A stretch of 64,000 nucleotides of DNA from Sulfuracidifex tepidarius (GCF_008326425.1 NZ_AP018929.1:186001-250000); one strand, 5' to 3'. Positions 1 through 9,447 are shown, counted from the first letter of the stretch. Program-made: numbers and translations. Notes: generated from the sequence alone by a model not told the origin.

Positions 1-585
1 CAGAACGTGGATGTGAAACTATCGCTTCTTCTCGGCATAGGTGCAGTAATTGGAGCTCAAGTGGGGGCAAGGGTAGCCTTGTCAGTACCTCAGGAACCTT
101 TAGAAGCTATATTTGCAGTTTTCGCCATAATTATGGCGCTGAGGTCATTCTCGAAAGCCAGAAACACAACCGAACCGAAGGACGAGGGAGGATATGTAAG
201 GACTAAACCCTCGTTGGTGAGGAGGGTAGTTGGTATACCTTCAATGAGTTTTCTGATCGGGATAGTAACAGGTACTCTGGGAGCCAGCGGAGGGATCATG
301 TTCATAGCAGTCATGATGATATTGGAGCCAGGTTTACCAATAAAGAGGATGATTGGAACTGCTACGCTCGGAATGATGATGTCAGCTATTAGCGGAGCTG
401 CAGCTTATATCTACACAGGAGTAATAGACATTTATGCTTCGATAGTAATAGGACTGATAGCTCTCGTTTCGGGCTATTTCTTCGCCAAGTTAGCAAACAA
501 GGCTAACCCGCGTTACATATATGCTTTCCTTGGCGCCGTATTTGTGGTCACAGCTATATCTGAAGGATTGAAAATAATTCATTGA
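1..585 (+). CDS. TauE/SafE-family membrane permease, C-terminal part (5' end outside window)
   Basis: The frame is already open at base 1 and runs to TGA at 583-585, so the GTG at base 7 is probably internal and the N-terminus lies outside the window. What is visible is about 195 residues with several hydrophobic helices, Gly-rich turns (GTLGASGGIMF, GTATLGMMMSAISGAAAY) and a hydrophilic loop near residues 50-70. This is the layout of the second half of TauE/SafE (sulfite/sulfonate exporter) proteins, which are usually about 250 residues. The family moves small anions across the cytoplasmic membrane. The substrate here is unknown; sulfite or another sulfur anion is only an inference from the sulfur-oxidiser context. 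Confidence 0.7.
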   Translation, partial: QNVDVKLSLLLGIGAVIGAQVGARVALSVPQEPLEAIFAVFAIIMALRSFSKARNTTEPKDEGGYVRTKPSLVRRVVGIPSMSFLIGIVTGTLGASGGIMFIAVMMILEPGLPIKRMIGTATLGMMMSAISGAAAYIYTGVIDIYASIVIGLIALVSGYFFAKLANKANPRYIYAFLGAVFVVTAISEGLKIIH

Positions 586-904
586 TCTTCCATCCTCCAA
601 TTTCTTACCTAGAAAAAATATAATTGATAAGAGATGGGTAAGTTGACCTCAATTCTTGAATTTTATTTTACTAAGGAGGTTATTCTCGCTCAGGCTATAA
701 AGGCAGGATGTAAATTGCCTAATAATTTTCGAGCTCATAATTCATGAACCGACCTTTGTCTATCTTGGCTTTTAAGATCTGACGAAGTATAAAAGACTTA
801 TAATATTTTGTATTCAATTATATTTTGCAAAATAAAAATATCATTATATATAGCAGCAAAATATTACGCTCAAAGTTATAAGCTCGATATTACCTTTTAG
901 TCCA
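586..904. other. Intergenic region with promoter-like A/T-rich stretch
   Basis: About 320 bases between the permease and the surface protein. An A/T-rich stretch at roughly 815-855 contains several TATA-like elements, including one near 842-851, and is the likely promoter area for the gene starting at 905. I see no convincing small gene, repeat or RNA here. Confidence 0.4.
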
Positions 905-2611
905 GTGTCAGCATTGAAGTTCGGAACGGGCATGGGAATTCTCGTCCTAGCTATAGGTTTATCTATAATTGCGTCTCCGTTTGTAGCGAGTTTCTCACAG
1001 AGCGGATTTCACTTCTATTCTCCATCTCAAGACTATCAATCATATAGAGATGGTCAGAGCGTAATTTTGGACTTTACATCTCCGTATCCTAACTCAGAGT
1101 TTACAGTAATAGTTAATCAAGTAATAGTTAATCAAACCACACATAAGGAGACCATTAAACTCTATAATTCATTAGGAGAATTTACTAATTCCACGGGAGG
1201 ATTCTACGGTCCTATAATAAGTGGAGAGTATCCAATCGGACAGTACTTAATACTTATAGAGGATCCGACCTATAACGCATACTCATCCTTTAATATCTCC
1301 ATTACTCCATCTTCATATCCTGCTTACATAGAGGCAAACGTGGAAGCTCAAAATGGCACTCCAATATCAGGAGCTAACGTTCAGGCAAAGGCCCCTAATG
1401 GAACAATTGTTGCAAATAACGTGACCGGAAGTAATGGAGTAGCGTATTTGCAAGTTCAATATCCACTTTCGCCTATAAATTACACCTTGATTGCTTCTGC
1501 TAATGGATATAAAACTGAGTCTGCAGTAGTAGATGTCAATAGTAATACTACTTTTCCAGTCACATTGAAGTTACCTTATATCGGTCTCTATGTAAACTTG
1601 ACTGGAATATTCCAGAACGGTAAGCAAATCACGAATTATAGTCTAATAGAGGGACAACCAGTTACCTTAGAATATCAAGTGATCTATCAAGGTAAATCGG
1701 TCTCGAATGTAGAAGTAGGAGCTTACATTCCTTATGTAAACAAGACTTTAACAGCCCTCACAAACTCTAATGGGTTAGCTAACATAACTTTCACTCCGCC
1801 CCTAGTAGGAAAAGTATCTGTTATGGTTAATGCTTCAGCAGTTTACAATAATACTGCAGGTCACACTGAGGTAAAGTTGAATTTTGAGCCAACCTACTTT
1901 AAGGTTCCCATCAACGTCAAGGTTACAGAGGAGAATGGATCTGCTTTATTCTCCAACATAAGCTTAGTTTACACTAATGGGACTAAGGAGACTGCACAAG
2001 GATCTTCAGTGGTCTTCAACGTCAGTTATGACGGAACGCCTGAGAAGTTCATGATATACGCCTCCTCAATGGGATTCGTAAGTGAGAACAAGACCATACT
2101 GGTTAACGGAACTCAACCCGTAAATGTGACGTTAGCTCTGCCAAGGGAATACATGAACGTGAGCATCTCAGTTGCACAGAACGGAACCACTCTATTTCCA
2201 CCTTACCACTTAGTCGGGGGAGTTCCATTCTTGATTACAGTGAACTCAACCATGAACGGGGAACCAGTACCTGCTACTCTATCAGGTACACTGATCTTCT
2301 ATAACGGAACTACAAAGAGCTTTTCAACTACGTTATCGTCTGGGTCAGGTCAGGTGAAGCTTGTTTTACCCAAGACTAATACAACGGCAGAAGTTGAGTT
2401 AAAACTCTCATATGATGGAGTTCAGTATTCAAAAATGTTCAACTTATCCTCTTTAGTATATCCGACGGTAACAACTTCAAGTATTCCGCCAACCACTACG
2501 ACTACACATCCGTCAACGAACTACCTTCCTTACATAATCATAGGTATCATAATAGTTATAGTAATAGTAGCAGTTCTAGCCTTCACTAGAAGGCCAAAAA
2601 CGACTAAATAA
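905..2611 (+). CDS. Large secreted/surface protein with Ig-like repeats and C-terminal membrane anchor
   Basis: 568 residues starting at GTG. Residues about 10-30 are a hydrophobic signal or anchor segment. The body is beta-rich and full of N-x-S/T sequons, consistent with heavy N-glycosylation outside the cell. Residues about 140-220 resemble a carboxypeptidase-regulatory or Ig-like domain (a Gly/Asn turn, GANVQAKAPNG, then SNGVAYLQV), and similar units recur. The tail has a Thr/Pro/Ser linker (about 525-540), one membrane helix (about 541-562) and a basic end (RRPKTTK), so the protein is probably tethered by its C-terminus with the bulk facing outward. No catalytic motif is recognised. It could be a cell-surface adhesin or S-layer-associated protein. 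A related-looking protein begins at 63370. Confidence 0.65.
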   Translation: MSALKFGTGMGILVLAIGLSIIASPFVASFSQSGFHFYSPSQDYQSYRDGQSVILDFTSPYPNSEFTVIVNQVIVNQTTHKETIKLYNSLGEFTNSTGGFYGPIISGEYPIGQYLILIEDPTYNAYSSFNISITPSSYPAYIEANVEAQNGTPISGANVQAKAPNGTIVANNVTGSNGVAYLQVQYPLSPINYTLIASANGYKTESAVVDVNSNTTFPVTLKLPYIGLYVNLTGIFQNGKQITNYSLIEGQPVTLEYQVIYQGKSVSNVEVGAYIPYVNKTLTALTNSNGLANITFTPPLVGKVSVMVNASAVYNNTAGHTEVKLNFEPTYFKVPINVKVTEENGSALFSNISLVYTNGTKETAQGSSVVFNVSYDGTPEKFMIYASSMGFVSENKTILVNGTQPVNVTLALPREYMNVSISVAQNGTTLFPPYHLVGGVPFLITVNSTMNGEPVPATLSGTLIFYNGTTKSFSTTLSSGSGQVKLVLPKTNTTAEVELKLSYDGVQYSKMFNLSSLVYPTVTTSSIPPTTTTTHPSTNYLPYIIIGIIIVIVIVAVLAFTRRPKTTK

Positions 2612-2772
2612 ATCTTTTCAGAGACTACCTCATGGTCTTTCAAGGCTAAGATAGGATTTTTTTAAAAAAAGGAAGAAAGAATTTTCTTAACTACTTCAAA
2701 CCATAAATAGATAGTTTTCTTCATTCCTCATAGGATAAGATTTAATTCCTCATACTAAGAGCTAGAAATAAA

Positions 2773-3372
2773 TTGAGACCTTGTCCGCGTTGTGGTCATC
2801 CGAACGAAGATGATGCTAACTTCTGTTCTAACTGCGGTTACAGATTGACTTCAGGTAAGGTTTCCAGCTCAAAATTTGCCTTGTCTTACTCTCTCTATGT
2901 AGTTTACCTTATTTTTAGCTTTCTCTCTTTAGATAGCTCAGGTAAAATACCGCACCTGATGAACGCAGAGTCGGTTCTTATCTTCACTCAGAGTAACGTG
3001 TTCATTCCCTTGTATATTTACTCAATTATTTCGTTTATTCTCTTCATTACTTTCTTGATTACCTTCAGAAATCTGTTGGATGGTTTTCAGAATAGAGCTA
3101 TCTCTTTTGCCTCATCTCTCTTGAGCTTCGGCTCGAAGACGCTTTTAATGGTAGTACTATTTGGTTCCCTGTTAATTTTCGTCTTGGATACTGACAACCT
3201 CTTCTCCTTTTTCTTTCCTCTTGTCGTAGGTTTAGGAGTGTTAGGTTTCATATCATCGATTTTAGGCCTCTCTATATCGTCGTTTATGATCGGCAGGATC
3301 TGTAATAAACCTTTGATTTCTCTAACTGTGGTCCTCTACTTGATCCCTTTGATAGGATTTGCTATAACGTGA
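2773..3372 (+). CDS. Zinc-ribbon membrane protein
   Basis: 199 residues with a TTG start. A TATA-like stretch near 2740-2748 lies about 27 bases upstream, which favours a leaderless transcript. Residues 1-25 form a zinc ribbon (CPRCGHPNEDDANFCSNCGY: two CxxC pairs). The rest holds about four hydrophobic helices. The design, a cytoplasmic zinc ribbon followed by a membrane domain, is common in archaeal proteins of unknown role. The next gene has the same architecture and is probably a paralogue in the same transcription direction. Confidence 0.6.
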   Translation: MRPCPRCGHPNEDDANFCSNCGYRLTSGKVSSSKFALSYSLYVVYLIFSFLSLDSSGKIPHLMNAESVLIFTQSNVFIPLYIYSIISFILFITFLITFRNLLDGFQNRAISFASSLLSFGSKTLLMVVLFGSLLIFVLDTDNLFSFFFPLVVGLGVLGFISSILGLSISSFMIGRICNKPLISLTVVLYLIPLIGFAIT

Positions 3373-3431
3373 AGACCTAGCAATGGTACTCTCAAATGAA
3401 TTTAAAAAGCAAGAGGATAAAATTGAAACTA

Positions 3432-4151
3432 ATGGTAAAGATCTGTCCCAGATGTGGCTATCCAAACGATGACAGCTTTTCGTACTGTCAGAGATGTGGA
3501 TACAATCTCAAGAGGAGGAGTCTGAGCGAAAATGAAAAGAACCTTCTAAGGGGATTTAGATCATTTAGTATTATAAATTTGGTATCATTGATCTACCTTT
3601 CCGTGACTTTAGGTCTAGCTTATTTACTGGATAAAGGGGTCTTCTTCAACGACTTCTACTCTTTTCTGGGTTTCCTTGGAGCAGTCGCTGTAGGTACTAT
3701 TTTACTGTTTATTTCAGTGATGAAGTTAAGGAAAGGATATTCCTCTGTGATGAGAGACAACTTAAAGTATAAAATACCTTATCTAGGAACTACCATATTC
3801 ATTATATCTTTCCTGTTCATAATTGTCTTTTCGGTGTTTTTCCTGTCTACCTCTGTCATGGGCCTCTTCATTCCCTCATCCACCATACCTTTCGCAACCT
3901 TGTCTGTAATGGGCTTGTTTGTAATAGGATCTACTCTTTCACTTTTTCTTGGGATTTTTAGGGCATATGAGGAATTTAACGACAAAGTATTTCTATTATC
4001 GTCCTCTGGGTTCATCGTGTCTACTGTCATGTCTTGCGTAGCTCCTTTCTATCCAATCCTTTTGATCCCGTTATGGCTCGTTTATTTGATTTCTGTCACG
4101 TTGCTTTATGCAGCTAGTGATTTCAATCTTTCCTTAAATAGAGAAAACTAA
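3432..4151 (+). CDS. Zinc-ribbon membrane protein, paralogue of the preceding gene
   Basis: An upstream ATG exists at 3396, but the start is placed at ATG 3432. A TATA-like TTTAAAAA lies about 27 bases before it, and the zinc ribbon (ICPRCGYPNDDSFSYCQRCGY) then sits at the N-terminus exactly as in the neighbouring protein. The 239 residues continue with a short basic segment (LKRRSL) and about five or six membrane helices. The function is unknown. The tandem arrangement suggests duplication, and the two may form a membrane complex, but nothing in the sequence shows which process they serve. Confidence 0.55.
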   Translation: MVKICPRCGYPNDDSFSYCQRCGYNLKRRSLSENEKNLLRGFRSFSIINLVSLIYLSVTLGLAYLLDKGVFFNDFYSFLGFLGAVAVGTILLFISVMKLRKGYSSVMRDNLKYKIPYLGTTIFIISFLFIIVFSVFFLSTSVMGLFIPSSTIPFATLSVMGLFVIGSTLSLFLGIFRAYEEFNDKVFLLSSSGFIVSTVMSCVAPFYPILLIPLWLVYLISVTLLYAASDFNLSLNREN

Positions 4152-4438
4152 AAATCTCTCTAGCAAGCACAAAAGAAAGAACCCTCTGTGACAAGCTTTA
4201 AAAAAGATAAGAGGTTCAAGAGATGTATATAAGAATTTTACATTAAATTATGAAATAAATTAAAATAATAAGATATCAAAAGGGGTCTCTATAAATTTAT
4301 CATGTAATTGTAGATCCTAATCTATATATATCGCAATTAACATTTATCAAGTCATTTATAGAGAAATGAACGAACATGAGCTAAAAATTAAACCTTTCTC
4401 TAGATAACGTTTTTTATACCAATGACTTGGACTTGCTT

Positions 4439-4930
4439 ATGGAATTAGAAGATCTTCTAAAGAGGGGAGAGAAAGGAAAGATTCTAAGCATGAACCCTCG
4501 AGAAATAGTGCCTAGACTGATCCAACTTTTATCGTCAAACGACAAAGACGTAAAACACGCCTCTTGGGAGGTAATACAGGAGATGATCGAAAAAGGAAGT
4601 TTTAATGATAAAGAGACATTCCTCTCCTTACTCTGCTATCCAGACGAGGGTAGTAGGTATAGAGTATGGAATCTTGTACCTAAGGTGCTAAACAACATGA
4701 TTAGTGAAGGGGAGCTATTAAGTCGAGCGGATTGCCTTTCCCAACTACTTAAATCAAATAACCTTGAGGTTAGGGCATTAGCTTGGTATCAGACCCTTCC
4801 ACCGTTATTACATGTTTTAAGGAAAATTCCATGTAGTATCATTAACTATTGTGAATCAATAGGGGGAGAATGGAAGGAGCTGGTATCAGAGAGTTGTAAC
4901 GAAGTCAGGAAGGTATGTAGCGAGAATTAG
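4439..4930 (+). CDS. HEAT-repeat-like protein, possibly shortened by an in-frame stop
   Basis: 163 residues if it starts at ATG 4439, which has a TATA-like TTTTTATA centred about 26 bases upstream; the TTG at 4427 would lie too close to that box. The sequence is all-helical, with repeated Leu-rich helix pairs (PRLIQLLSSNDKDVKHASWEVI; DCLSQLLKSNNLEVRALAW), as in HEAT or armadillo-like scaffolds. Such proteins bind other proteins, and the partner is unknown. After the TAG at 4928-4930 the same frame stays open for 46 more codons to TAA at 5069-5071, so the gene may once have encoded about 210 residues. Confidence 0.5.
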   Translation: MELEDLLKRGEKGKILSMNPREIVPRLIQLLSSNDKDVKHASWEVIQEMIEKGSFNDKETFLSLLCYPDEGSRYRVWNLVPKVLNNMISEGELLSRADCLSQLLKSNNLEVRALAWYQTLPPLLHVLRKIPCSIINYCESIGGEWKELVSESCNEVRKVCSEN

Positions 4931-5164
4931 GTCAAAGCAATAGACCAAGTAGTTTCCTCCTCAGAGAGGTTCGTAAATTTCTTCCTTTTTTGGAAAGAGG
5001 AATGGAGAAATCCAGGCAACCTCGTGGTTTCTTTAGACTCTTGCCAGAAAGCTTTCGTTTCCCTTATCTAAAGTAGAGCCTAATTACACCCGTATTGTGC
5101 TTATCACTCTTTTAATCCTTTGCCTTTCTGTAGAATTGCTTTTAACCAGCATGTTTAAACATAT

Positions 5165-6469
5165 ATGATGGAATTTCCTGAAAATTTCAAGTTCGGTTGG
5201 TCTCAATCCGGGTTCCAATTTGAAATGGGCGGAGGTAGTCCTCTGGATCAGAACTCGGATTGGTTCAAGTGGGTCCACGACAAGGAAAACATAATCTCAG
5301 GATTGGTGAGCGGAGACTTACCTGAGAACGGAGTAGGCTACTTGAAAAATTACGCTTTCTTCCATCAGGAAGCTAAAAGGATGGGTCTAAACGCTGTCAG
5401 AGTCGGGGTAGAATGGTCTAGGTTGTTCCCGGAAAAGGGAAGTTTCAATGAAGATGTAATAAACACCTATGGACAGATTCTGAAGGACCTGAAAGACAAG
5501 GGATTCCACGTCATTCTCAACTTATATCATTGGTCTATGCCGTTATGGTTACACGATCCAATAATGGTCAGGAAGGGGAAGTTTGAGAGGTCTGGTTGGC
5601 TCATGGAAAGCACGTTAGACCACTTCCAGGAATTCGTGGAGAGTTCCGTAAAGAGCTTAGACGACCTTGTTGATGAGTACGTGATCGTGAATGAGCCGAA
5701 CGTAATTTGGAAGGCCGGTTTCGTGTTAACGAGAATGGGTTTCCCTCCGTCTTATCTGGACTTCGAGAAGGCTGAGATAGTCAAGGAAAACTTGATGAAG
5801 GCATGCAACTTAGCTTACAAGTCCATTAAGGGGATCACGAAGAAGAAAGTGGGAATCGTGTACGCTATGGCTGACATCCAAGGTGATGAGGAAGTAAAGG
5901 AAAAGGCGAAAATGGAGGAGGAGTTTTCCTTCCTAGACGGAGTTAATTGGGATTGGCTAGGAGTGAACTATTACACCAGAATAGTAGTTGAACCTATTGG
6001 AGAGAATTTCACCGTTAAGAGGGGACTAGGTATGTATGCACAAGGTTATTCAACTAGCCTCGAGGGAAGGGTTGTTTCTGATAATGGATGGGAAGTATAC
6101 CCTGAGGGGATCAGAAACGTCCTTCTTGAGTCGTGGAGGAGGTACGGTAAGGAGATTTACGTTACAGAAAACGGTGTCTCAGATTCTAAGGATATGATAA
6201 GACCATGGTACATAGTGTCCCACCTTTACTATGTAAGGAAGGCGATGGGAGAAGGAGTTCCTGTTAAAGGGTATCTTCACTGGTCTCTAGTGGACAATTA
6301 CGAATGGTCTTCGGGATTTTCCCAACGTTTCGGTCTCATGGGAATGGACTTCAAGAGCAGGAAAGCTTGGTGGAGGCCGTCAGCTTATCTTTATAAAGAG
6401 ATTGCTACATCTAGGGAAATTGACAAGAGAATGCTAAATTATTTAAATCTGTCTGATTCCGTCGAATGA
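5165..6469 (+). CDS. Family 1 glycoside hydrolase (LacS-like beta-glycosidase)
   Basis: 434 residues, closely similar in motif order to Sulfolobus beta-glycosidase LacS: a FGWSQSGFQFEMG start, LVSGDLPENG, ILNLYHW, the acid/base Glu in VNEPNV (about residue 177), the nucleophile Glu in YVTENG (about residue 335) and YLHWSLVDNYEWSSGF. LacS is about 489 residues, so this version has shorter loops, mainly after the WSRLFP motif (near residue 90), where LacS carries a long insertion. It should hydrolyse beta-linked glucosides or galactosides in the cytoplasm. A CTTTTAA box about 25 bases upstream supports a leaderless start at 5165 or at the second ATG, 5168. It appears to be a single-gene unit. 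Confidence 0.9.
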   Translation: MMEFPENFKFGWSQSGFQFEMGGGSPLDQNSDWFKWVHDKENIISGLVSGDLPENGVGYLKNYAFFHQEAKRMGLNAVRVGVEWSRLFPEKGSFNEDVINTYGQILKDLKDKGFHVILNLYHWSMPLWLHDPIMVRKGKFERSGWLMESTLDHFQEFVESSVKSLDDLVDEYVIVNEPNVIWKAGFVLTRMGFPPSYLDFEKAEIVKENLMKACNLAYKSIKGITKKKVGIVYAMADIQGDEEVKEKAKMEEEFSFLDGVNWDWLGVNYYTRIVVEPIGENFTVKRGLGMYAQGYSTSLEGRVVSDNGWEVYPEGIRNVLLESWRRYGKEIYVTENGVSDSKDMIRPWYIVSHLYYVRKAMGEGVPVKGYLHWSLVDNYEWSSGFSQRFGLMGMDFKSRKAWWRPSAYLYKEIATSREIDKRMLNYLNLSDSVE

Positions 6470-6646
6470 TCTATGACCAGAAACAGTAGCCTGCCTTAGA
6501 TTAATGAGAACTAGAATTGGTGGGAAAATGTGAAGTCTAGATAATATAAAATCTAAGAAAATGTTTTTAGCCTGACGAAGGAAAAAATACTCTCTTTATC
6601 TTCTCCAAATAGCGCAAATTCAGATAATTTAGAAAATCTTGAAATT

Positions 6647-7006
6647 TTATTCAGCTTTTATGTTAGCTTTTATCTTGTCCACTAGGTCCTTCGGTGGGTT
6701 GTTGATACCATGACTGAGCTTAGCGTGAAGAGCTATTTGTTGCATTAACTCGTCTTCATTTCCAGCATTCTTTATCTCGAAACCACAGTTCTGCCCTATA
6801 CTTGCACACGAAAACGAATACTTTCCTGATTTCTTTATGTTAGCTTTTATCTTGTCCACTAGGTCCTTCGGTGGGTTGTTGATACCATGACTGCTCTTTG
6901 CATGAACCGTAATTTGTTGCAGGAGCTCGTCCTCAGAAGAGGCATTAACTATCTCGAAACCACAGTTCTGCCCTATACTTGCACACGAAAACGAATACTT
7001 TGCCAT
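6647..7006 (-). CDS. Tandem-duplicated DUF1059 protein
   Basis: 119 residues made of two copies of a DUF1059 small-protein domain, each about 58 residues: (K)YSFSCASIGQNCGFEI, then EDEL, then HAK-SHGIN, then KDLVDKIKANIK. The conserved Cys and His residues (CxxxxxNC, HA, HG) fit the proposed metal binding of the family. The two halves are joined by a short KKSG linker. DNA identity between the halves is concentrated at both ends of the unit, with a diverged middle. A third, single-domain copy starts on the opposite strand at 7083, sharing the intergenic promoter region. The function is unknown. Confidence 0.8.
   Translation of the reverse strand: MAKYSFSCASIGQNCGFEIVNASSEDELLQQITVHAKSSHGINNPPKDLVDKIKANIKKSGKYSFSCASIGQNCGFEIKNAGNEDELMQQIALHAKLSHGINNPPKDLVDKIKANIKAE
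6657..7001. repeat. 177-base direct duplication inside the DUF1059 gene
   Basis: Two blocks recur at a spacing of 176-177 bases. Bases 6657-6716 match 6834-6893 over 60 bases, and 6773-6824 match 6950-7001 over 52 bases; both appear identical by eye. The stretch between them differs at many positions. This is an intragenic duplication of one domain (59 codons). It is either recent with selection on the middle, or kept uniform at its ends by gene conversion. Confidence 0.85.
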
Positions 7007-7082
7007 ATGAATGATTGTTCACTTGATATATTAAGACCTCGTTAGAACTTTTCTGACACTTCCTTATTTGTTTTCGCATTTA

Positions 7083-7292
7083 ATGAAGATCATGCAGTTA
7101 TTTGGTAAGAAAAAGAAACTATATTTCTCGTGTTCAAAGATAGGAATGAACTGTGGGTTTGAAGTGAAAGGAGCATCGAACGAAGATGAGCTAATGGAGA
7201 TATTGAAGATTCACGCCTCGAAAGCTCACGGAATGACATCTATACCACAGAGTACAATAGACGCAATAAAGAGTAACGTGGAAAAGAAATAG
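7083..7292 (+). CDS. Single-domain DUF1059 protein
   Basis: About 69 residues from ATG 7083; ATG 7092 is an alternative. The TTG at 7068 is less likely because it falls at the T-rich promoter stretch. After a basic N-terminus (GKKKK) comes one DUF1059 domain: LYFSCSKIGMNCGFEV, NEDELMEIL, HASKAHGM, IPQSTIDAIKSNV. The Cys/His pattern matches both halves of the divergent gene at 6647-7006. These two genes face away from each other across about 75 bases and are probably duplicates sharing a bidirectional promoter. The role is unknown. Confidence 0.75.
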   Translation: MKIMQLFGKKKKLYFSCSKIGMNCGFEVKGASNEDELMEILKIHASKAHGMTSIPQSTIDAIKSNVEKK

Positions 7293-7407
7293 AATTATCT
7301 TACCTTTTTCTAAAAGGGTCACTTTGAGAAATTAATGGAATAGAAAGGTGTACAAACTCTACGTTTAAATCAATGTTTTTTATTTAAGTTTCCTATTATT
7401 TATTCCG

Positions 7408-7749
7408 ATGGAAGTAAATGATTTTTTAAGACACATTTCATTGATGAGGGACAACGTTTACTCTACCCTCTTTGGATTAGAAATAAATAGAGCAAAACTA
7501 CGTTATATTCAAGAGAATTGGAGTTCCTTGGTTAGGGCTTTAGAGCGGACAGACAGAATTTCACTGGAATTACAGCTAGACTTCCAGACCCCTATAGGGA
7601 GAGTTACCGGGTCTTTCATGTCACACGTTTCTATAAGGGAAGGAATGCCTCCAGAGGAAGGGTTGATGGAGGTCCTAGAAAGGACAAAGAGGATAATAAA
7701 GATGGATGAGGACTTCCTCCGCAGGACCTACATGAAGGATTACATTTAG
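7408..7749 (+). CDS. Hypothetical protein
   Basis: 113 residues from ATG 7408 with a TATA-like TTTTTTATTTAAG about 27 bases upstream. It is predicted mostly helical at both ends (MEVNDFLRHISLMRD; LMEVLERTKRIIKMDEDFLRR), with a beta-like centre (ISLELQLDFQTPIGRVTGSFMSHVSI). No membrane segment, signal peptide or metal motif is visible. I do not recognise the family. It lies alone before the sulerythrin operon and is separated from it by a fresh promoter. Confidence 0.5.
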   Translation: MEVNDFLRHISLMRDNVYSTLFGLEINRAKLRYIQENWSSLVRALERTDRISLELQLDFQTPIGRVTGSFMSHVSIREGMPPEEGLMEVLERTKRIIKMDEDFLRRTYMKDYI

Positions 7750-7830
7750 AAGATTCTAACTATTAACTAATAGTAACTTTATTCTAGAAACGTTTATATA
7801 TTAAGGCGAGATATTCATCTTAAGATAAAA

Positions 7831-8262
7831 ATGAAAAGCATGAAAGGTACACAAACGGAGAAGAACTTCAAAGAAGGTTTTATAGGAGAATCAATGGCTA
7901 ACAGGAGGTATCTTTATTTCGCAAAGAGAGCCGATGAGGAAGGGTATCCTGAAGTAGCCGGGTTGCTGAGAAGTATATCTGAGGGAGAGACCGCTCACGC
8001 TTTCGGACACTTGGACTTCATAAGACAAGGCGACTCAGTAGACCCCGCAACTGGGAAACCGATCAAGACAATAGAGGAGATGCTGGAGTCAGCAGTAGCA
8101 GGAGAGACCTACGAGTTCACACAGATGTACCCTGGCTTCGCTAAGACAGCTAGAGAGGAAGGTTTCGATGAGGCAGCTGAGTGGTTCGAAACCTTAGCAA
8201 GGGCTGAGAAAAGCCACGCAGAGAAGTTCACCAACATCCTTAAGCAAGTAAGGGGAGAGTAA
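7831..8262 (+). CDS. Sulerythrin-type rubrerythrin (no rubredoxin domain)
   Basis: 143 residues, the length of Sulfolobus sulerythrin, without the C-terminal rubredoxin domain of classical rubrerythrin. The four-helix bundle carries the di-metal Glu/His ligands: [34 protein letters not shown] and [12 protein letters not shown]. The family reduces peroxide and protects against oxidative stress in the cytoplasm. The start at 7831 has a GTTTATATA box about 30 bases upstream and matches the N-terminus I recall for the family (KGTxT). The next gene starts 3 bases after its stop, so it heads a three-gene operon with an Fe-S oxidoreductase and a DUF3501 protein. Confidence 0.9.
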   Translation: MKSMKGTQTEKNFKEGFIGESMANRRYLYFAKRADEEGYPEVAGLLRSISEGETAHAFGHLDFIRQGDSVDPATGKPIKTIEEMLESAVAGETYEFTQMYPGFAKTAREEGFDEAAEWFETLARAEKSHAEKFTNILKQVRGE

Positions 8263-8265
8263 CAT

Positions 8266-9447
8266 TTGTATTCGTTAAATAAAGACAATCCATCCTTTTT
8301 TGATAAAAATAAACTTCAGTCGGAGTTCATCCGTCAAGCTTCTGTCTGTCATGGTTGCAGAAGGTGCTTCAATTACTGTCCCGCTTTCCCTACACTCTTT
8401 AAGTTCACTGATTCTAAGGGGGTGAAAGCCTTAACTTTGGACGATCTTTACACAATAGCTTCAGAGTGTTTCCATTGTAACATGTGTTACGTCAACTGCC
8501 CTTTTACTCCTCCTAATGATCTAAACATGGACTTTCCCCACCTCTTGGAGTGGGGGTGGCTACTCATGAGGAAAGAGAGAGGGATACCGCTGAAGGAGAG
8601 GCTTTATGAGATGCTCGACTTCGTCGGGATAGCTAGGCCAATTGCGCCTGCTATGGTCAATTTCCTTGAGAGCGAGGACGCTCCCAAACTCAGAGTGTCG
8701 GAGAGAAGCTTCAAGCAGTCCTTCAGTGCTCCTAAGGTACCAAATCCCGTGGCGAAGGTGATCCTGTTTCCAACCTGTTTAGTCGATAATTTCTTCGTCG
8801 AGATAGGAAAGGACTTAGTTGAAGTCTACTCCAAACTGGGAATCCAAGTAGAGGTGGGTGACTTCGTCTGTTGTGGTGCTCCGATGCTAGACGCAGGAGA
8901 CGCCGACGCGCTCAAGAAGAACGCTGAAAGGAACTATTCCAAGATCAAGGATTACCTTGAGAAGGGATACGACGTGGTGTCTCCAGTGCCCACTTGTACC
9001 CTCATGTTGTCCAAGGAATACCAATACGTGTTAGACAAGGAACAGATCAAGGTTTACGATGCCATGGAGTACCTAATGAAGTTGAAGAAGGAAGGCAAAA
9101 TAAAGCTGGACTATAAGCTACCCTTGTCAGCTTTCTATCACGCTCCGTGCCACCTGAAATACTTAGGAGTTGGCTATCCTGGAGTTCAGACTTTAAGGAT
9201 GATCAAAACGAAAGTGGAGCTTGCAGATAAAGGATGTTCTGGAATAGACGGGGGATGGGGTTTAAGGAACTACTCTAAGGCTAAGGTTGTCGGTTCAAAG
9301 ATGATGGAGGCATTCTCGCAGAGCACGGCCGACGTCTTTGTGACTGAGTGCCCCTTGGCGGGAATGCAGATAGAGAAAGCGTCAGGAAAGAAGCCTTTAC
9401 ACCCGATCCAGATGCTCAAGAGGGCGATGGAAAATGATAAGAGTTGA
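8266..9447 (+). CDS. Fe-S oxidoreductase, GlpC/HdrD-like
   Basis: 393 residues with a TTG start 3 bases after the rubrerythrin stop. The N-terminal part has two 4Fe-4S ferredoxin motifs: [12 protein letters not shown] (about 28-39) and [12 protein letters not shown] (about 69-80). Two cysteine-rich (CCG-type) domains follow: FPTCLVDNF with [12 protein letters not shown], then [11 protein letters not shown] with CSGIDGGWG and TECPLAG. This is the architecture of the GlpC or HdrD electron-transfer subunit. The order rubrerythrin / this protein / DUF3501 recurs in bacteria and archaea. It probably feeds electrons to sulerythrin, but that is inferred from gene order only. Confidence 0.85.
   Translation: MYSLNKDNPSFFDKNKLQSEFIRQASVCHGCRRCFNYCPAFPTLFKFTDSKGVKALTLDDLYTIASECFHCNMCYVNCPFTPPNDLNMDFPHLLEWGWLLMRKERGIPLKERLYEMLDFVGIARPIAPAMVNFLESEDAPKLRVSERSFKQSFSAPKVPNPVAKVILFPTCLVDNFFVEIGKDLVEVYSKLGIQVEVGDFVCCGAPMLDAGDADALKKNAERNYSKIKDYLEKGYDVVSPVPTCTLMLSKEYQYVLDKEQIKVYDAMEYLMKLKKEGKIKLDYKLPLSAFYHAPCHLKYLGVGYPGVQTLRMIKTKVELADKGCSGIDGGWGLRNYSKAKVVGSKMMEAFSQSTADVFVTECPLAGMQIEKASGKKPLHPIQMLKRAMENDKS

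Noticed and set aside
4928-4930. TAG as pyrrolysine readthrough
   Set aside because: Pyrrolysine is not known in Sulfolobales, so a nonsense change or true stop is more likely.
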